Below, one piece after another: positions 5,226 through 6,851 of a stretch of 6,851 nucleotides of DNA. Below the pieces are notes generated by a model. That model saw nothing but the letters and a program-made list of their open reading frames with translations, did no database searches and had not been told where the DNA came from. Made by a program: the position numbers and the translations under genes. Within the stretch, counting starts at the first letter, position 1. Each line of letters starts with the position of its first letter. The DNA comes from an uncultured Akkermansia sp. (GTDB lineage: Bacteria > Verrucomicrobiota > Verrucomicrobiia > Verrucomicrobiales > Akkermansiaceae): contig CAAFXA010000029.1 in assembly GCA_900766865.1 (NCBI GenBank), positions 1 to 6,851 on the forward strand, read 5' to 3'.

Positions 5226-5897
5226 TCAGATCTGTTCTTTTTCCACCTTGATTTCCTGCATCCTGTTCTGAACCAGCCCTGCAAAGGGCACAAAGTGGTC
5301 TGTGGCGGCGAATGTCTCCTCCTTGGGCGGAGGCGCGGGTGGCAGGTGGTCGAGCTGGTGCAGCTTCTTTATCTGCTTTCTGATGAGGGTAACTACACGC
5401 TTGCATTGCGGCAAGTCTAAGAATCCCAAGGGGGGGCGGTCTTCTTCGGGGGCGGAGTCACAGTGGTCGTGGGTGGCGCTATAGTCGTAATCAAAGACGA
5501 TATTACCTATGCCCCCGCTGAAAATTTCGTACTCCTTGATACGGTTGGGCTCCAGCGGATAAGATTTGCAATTCATGCCCGGCAGTAGTCTGGGTGTCAA
5601 GATAATGCAGCGGCGGTCGGTGACCAGATAGATGGTGCGCCGCTTATAGCATTTCCTGAACCAGGGAAGGGCACAGATAAAGATAATAAACGGAAGTACA
5701 AAAAGCTCACCTTCACTCACAATCAGGATGAATGCGGCTATCGCGAAATGAATGAGCCGCTCTGCTTTCAGGATAGTGGGGTCAGGTCGCGTGACCAGCA
5801 GCAGTTGCTCGTCTATGCCCAGAGTTCGGTCGATAATGCGTCGCTCCCTTTGCGTAAGGGATTCCCGCTGGTCCAGTTTGGGGGCATAGTCTGCCAT
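5226..5897 (-). CDS. Bacterial PH-like domain membrane protein
   Basis: The gene gives 223 aa from the ATG at 5895-5897. A charged N-terminus (1-45, with LTQRERRIIDRTLGIDEQLL) is followed by a hydrophobic hairpin of two spans, about 49-61 and 65-80. A cluster RKCYKRRTIYLVTDRRCIIL (81-100) then starts the bacterial PH-like fold (about 88-176), including GGIGNIVF (128-135) and the late FLDLP (159-163) before a final helix VVTLIRKQIKK. The tail (187-223) is proline-rich then charged. Such proteins sit in the inner membrane with the PH-like domain outside the lipid core; function is generally unknown. The frame stays open to 6278, but an upstream start would overlap the ankyrin gene. The promoter at 5932-5960 supports 5897 over an alternative ATG at 5933, which lies inside the -10 box. 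Confidence 0.8.
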   Translation of the reverse strand: MADYAPKLDQRESLTQRERRIIDRTLGIDEQLLLVTRPDPTILKAERLIHFAIAAFILIVSEGELFVLPFIIFICALPWFRKCYKRRTIYLVTDRRCIILTPRLLPGMNCKSYPLEPNRIKEYEIFSGGIGNIVFDYDYSATHDHCDSAPEEDRPPLGFLDLPQCKRVVTLIRKQIKKLHQLDHLPPAPPPKEETFAATDHFVPFAGLVQNRMQEIKVEKEQI

Positions 5898-5931
5898 CGT
5901 TACAACTAAGCGTGTATGTGTTACATGGGGC

Positions 5932-5960
5932 ATTATATCAATTCCCGGCCCACTGTGCAA
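5932..5960 (-). promoter_or_regulatory. Sigma70-type promoter of the PH-like gene
   Basis: On the minus strand TTGCAC (5955-5960), a 17-nt spacer and a perfect TATAAT (5932-5937) predict a start near 5925. The leader to the ATG at 5897 would be about 28 nt. The -35 matches only TTG of the consensus. Confidence 0.6.
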
Positions 5961-6120
5961 GCGTGGATGGCTTTTCGTCGCGCGTTTCCTGAATTTTTGT
6001 GGTCGATGGCGCAAAAACAAGATTAGCTTGCGCGTCTGTCCTTGCGGTCTGCTTGCTACGCCGAGGCCGGTAGCCTTTTGTGCGAAGTTCGGCTTTTTGC
6101 AAGGCGTCAGCACCGAAAAC

Positions 6121-6150
6121 TTGCAAAATCGGGACTCTCTGTGATATATT
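6121..6150 (+). promoter_or_regulatory. Candidate promoter of the ankyrin gene, possibly leaderless
   Basis: TTGCAA (6121-6126), an 18-nt spacer and TATATT (6145-6150) lie directly before the gene. A start 7 nt past the -10 falls at about 6157, the A of the ATG. There is no Shine-Dalgarno in this interval, which is consistent with a leaderless transcript. Confidence 0.45.
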
Positions 6151-6156
6151 AATCCT

Positions 6157-6851
6157 ATGAATAGCCGACAGCGTCGCAAATACAAAAAATACAGGAGCCT
6201 GTTGTGGAAGGCTATACAGTACGGGCAGCCCAGGATGGTATGTAAACTGTTGCGATTTGTGAACGCGGATGATGACATGGTTCATAGTGCCATCGCTCTC
6301 GGAGCTGGTGCCGAAATGGTAAGCCTGTTGCAGAAAAGTGCCGGTATGCCTGAAGCAGAAGTTGCAAAATGTCGCCTGTCGCAAGCACTGGAAGCGGACG
6401 ATACCGAGAAGGTGCAGCAATTTCTGAATGACGGCATGAGCCCGGATGTTGCTTTGGATCCCTATGAACAGCGCCCCTTGCACCGAGCCTGCTCCGCGCG
6501 AATGATTCGCCTGCTTATGGCAGCCGGGGCAGATGTGAATGGGCTGACCCGGTATGGCGAGCCGCCTGTCTTTTTTGCCCGAGGGGAAGCATTGCGCGCA
6601 TTACTGGAGGCCGGAGCAGACGCTACAATTATAGGGAAATACGGCCAATCAGCCCTGCTGAATTATCATCCGGCAGAGGAAGTCCGCATGTTGCTGGCGG
6701 CGGGGGCGAATCCTCATGCGGTTGTTATAGGCAAGCATACCCCGTTGCATCATGCGGTAGATGCCGAGAGTGTTGCTATTTATGCCGAACTGGGGCTGGA
6801 TGTCAATGCTCGGGATGTGTGCGGCTATACACCTCTTTTCCTTACGCATAA
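6157..6851 (+). CDS. Ankyrin-repeat protein (3' end outside window)
   Basis: There are 231 complete codons from the ATG at 6157 to the edge, with no stop. An in-frame TGA at 6142-6144 fixes the start region. After a basic N-terminus (MNSRQRRKYKKYRS) come weak helical units (13-34, 74-98). Recognisable ankyrin repeats follow: RPLHRACSARMIRLLMAAGA (106-125) then DVN, EALRALLEAGADATIIGKYG (144-163), EEVRMLLAAGANPHAV (174-189), HTPLHHAVDAESVAIYAELG (194-213) then DVNARD, and GYTPLF starting another. Units are about 28-31 residues, shorter than the usual 33, because the first helix region is trimmed. No signal peptide is visible, so it is probably cytoplasmic unless secreted by another route. Ankyrin repeats bind proteins; the partner is unknown. 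It is transcribed divergently from the PH-like gene with 259 nt between the start codons. Confidence 0.9.
   Translation, partial: MNSRQRRKYKKYRSLLWKAIQYGQPRMVCKLLRFVNADDDMVHSAIALGAGAEMVSLLQKSAGMPEAEVAKCRLSQALEADDTEKVQQFLNDGMSPDVALDPYEQRPLHRACSARMIRLLMAAGADVNGLTRYGEPPVFFARGEALRALLEAGADATIIGKYGQSALLNYHPAEEVRMLLAAGANPHAVVIGKHTPLHHAVDAESVAIYAELGLDVNARDVCGYTPLFLTH

Noticed and set aside
5898..6278. N-terminal extension of the PH-like protein up to 350 aa
   Set aside because: It would run through the promoter and into the divergent ankyrin gene, and the extra sequence has no domain character.
5938..6483. Minus-strand 181-aa ORF
   Set aside because: It is antisense to the ankyrin-repeat gene, whose repeats are clear on the plus strand.
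1..6851. CRISPR array, insertion sequence, integrase or attachment sites
   Set aside because: I saw no regularly spaced repeats, transposase motifs, terminal inverted repeats or target duplications.

Overview
The window probably comes from a Gram-negative bacterium. It encodes a lipobox signal peptide, envelope-glycan glycosyltransferases, a membrane-anchored bacterial PH-like protein and an ankyrin-repeat protein. Most start codons lack a good Shine-Dalgarno sequence. This mix would fit a host-associated lineage such as Verrucomicrobiota (Akkermansia-like), but no taxonomic marker is present and that guess is weak.

Left block (1-2967, all on the minus strand). A promoter at 2939-2967 drives a GIY-YIG (T5orf172-type) protein, followed 21 nt later by a complete family-4 glycosyltransferase (GT4). 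Next comes a second promoter (946-974) and a second GT4 gene that stays open to position 1 and leaves the window. The two GT4 genes are tandem paralogs: by hand count, 177 of 269 aligned residues are identical, with no gaps. The promoter of the second unit is also a paralog of the GIY-YIG promoter. It has the same TTGACA, the same 17-nt spacer, and the same inverted repeat exactly 37 nt upstream. So a whole [operator-promoter-GIY-YIG-GT] unit probably duplicated, and the left copy lost its GIY-YIG gene, leaving only a 25-codon ORF where that gene would start.

Middle (2968-3711). This stretch of about 740 nt has no confident gene. It holds the operator-like inverted repeat, an extreme poly-G tract (G12-T-G14-C4), weak overlapping ORFs on both strands, and a clear intrinsic terminator at 3611-3647.

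Right block (3712-5960, minus strand). From upstream to downstream: a PH-like membrane protein (5226-5897) with its own TATAAT promoter, an unrecognised small protein of about 140 aa (4576-4998), and a DUF3313-like outer-membrane lipoprotein (3712-4482). The lipoprotein gene ends before the terminator. The 227 nt between 4999 and 5225 show no gene or terminator that I can support.

Right edge. An ankyrin-repeat gene runs divergently on the plus strand from 6157 and leaves the window. Its candidate promoter would place the transcription start at, or within a base or two of, the ATG. The most interesting item is the duplicated promoter/operator module with its GIY-YIG/glycosyltransferase cargo.
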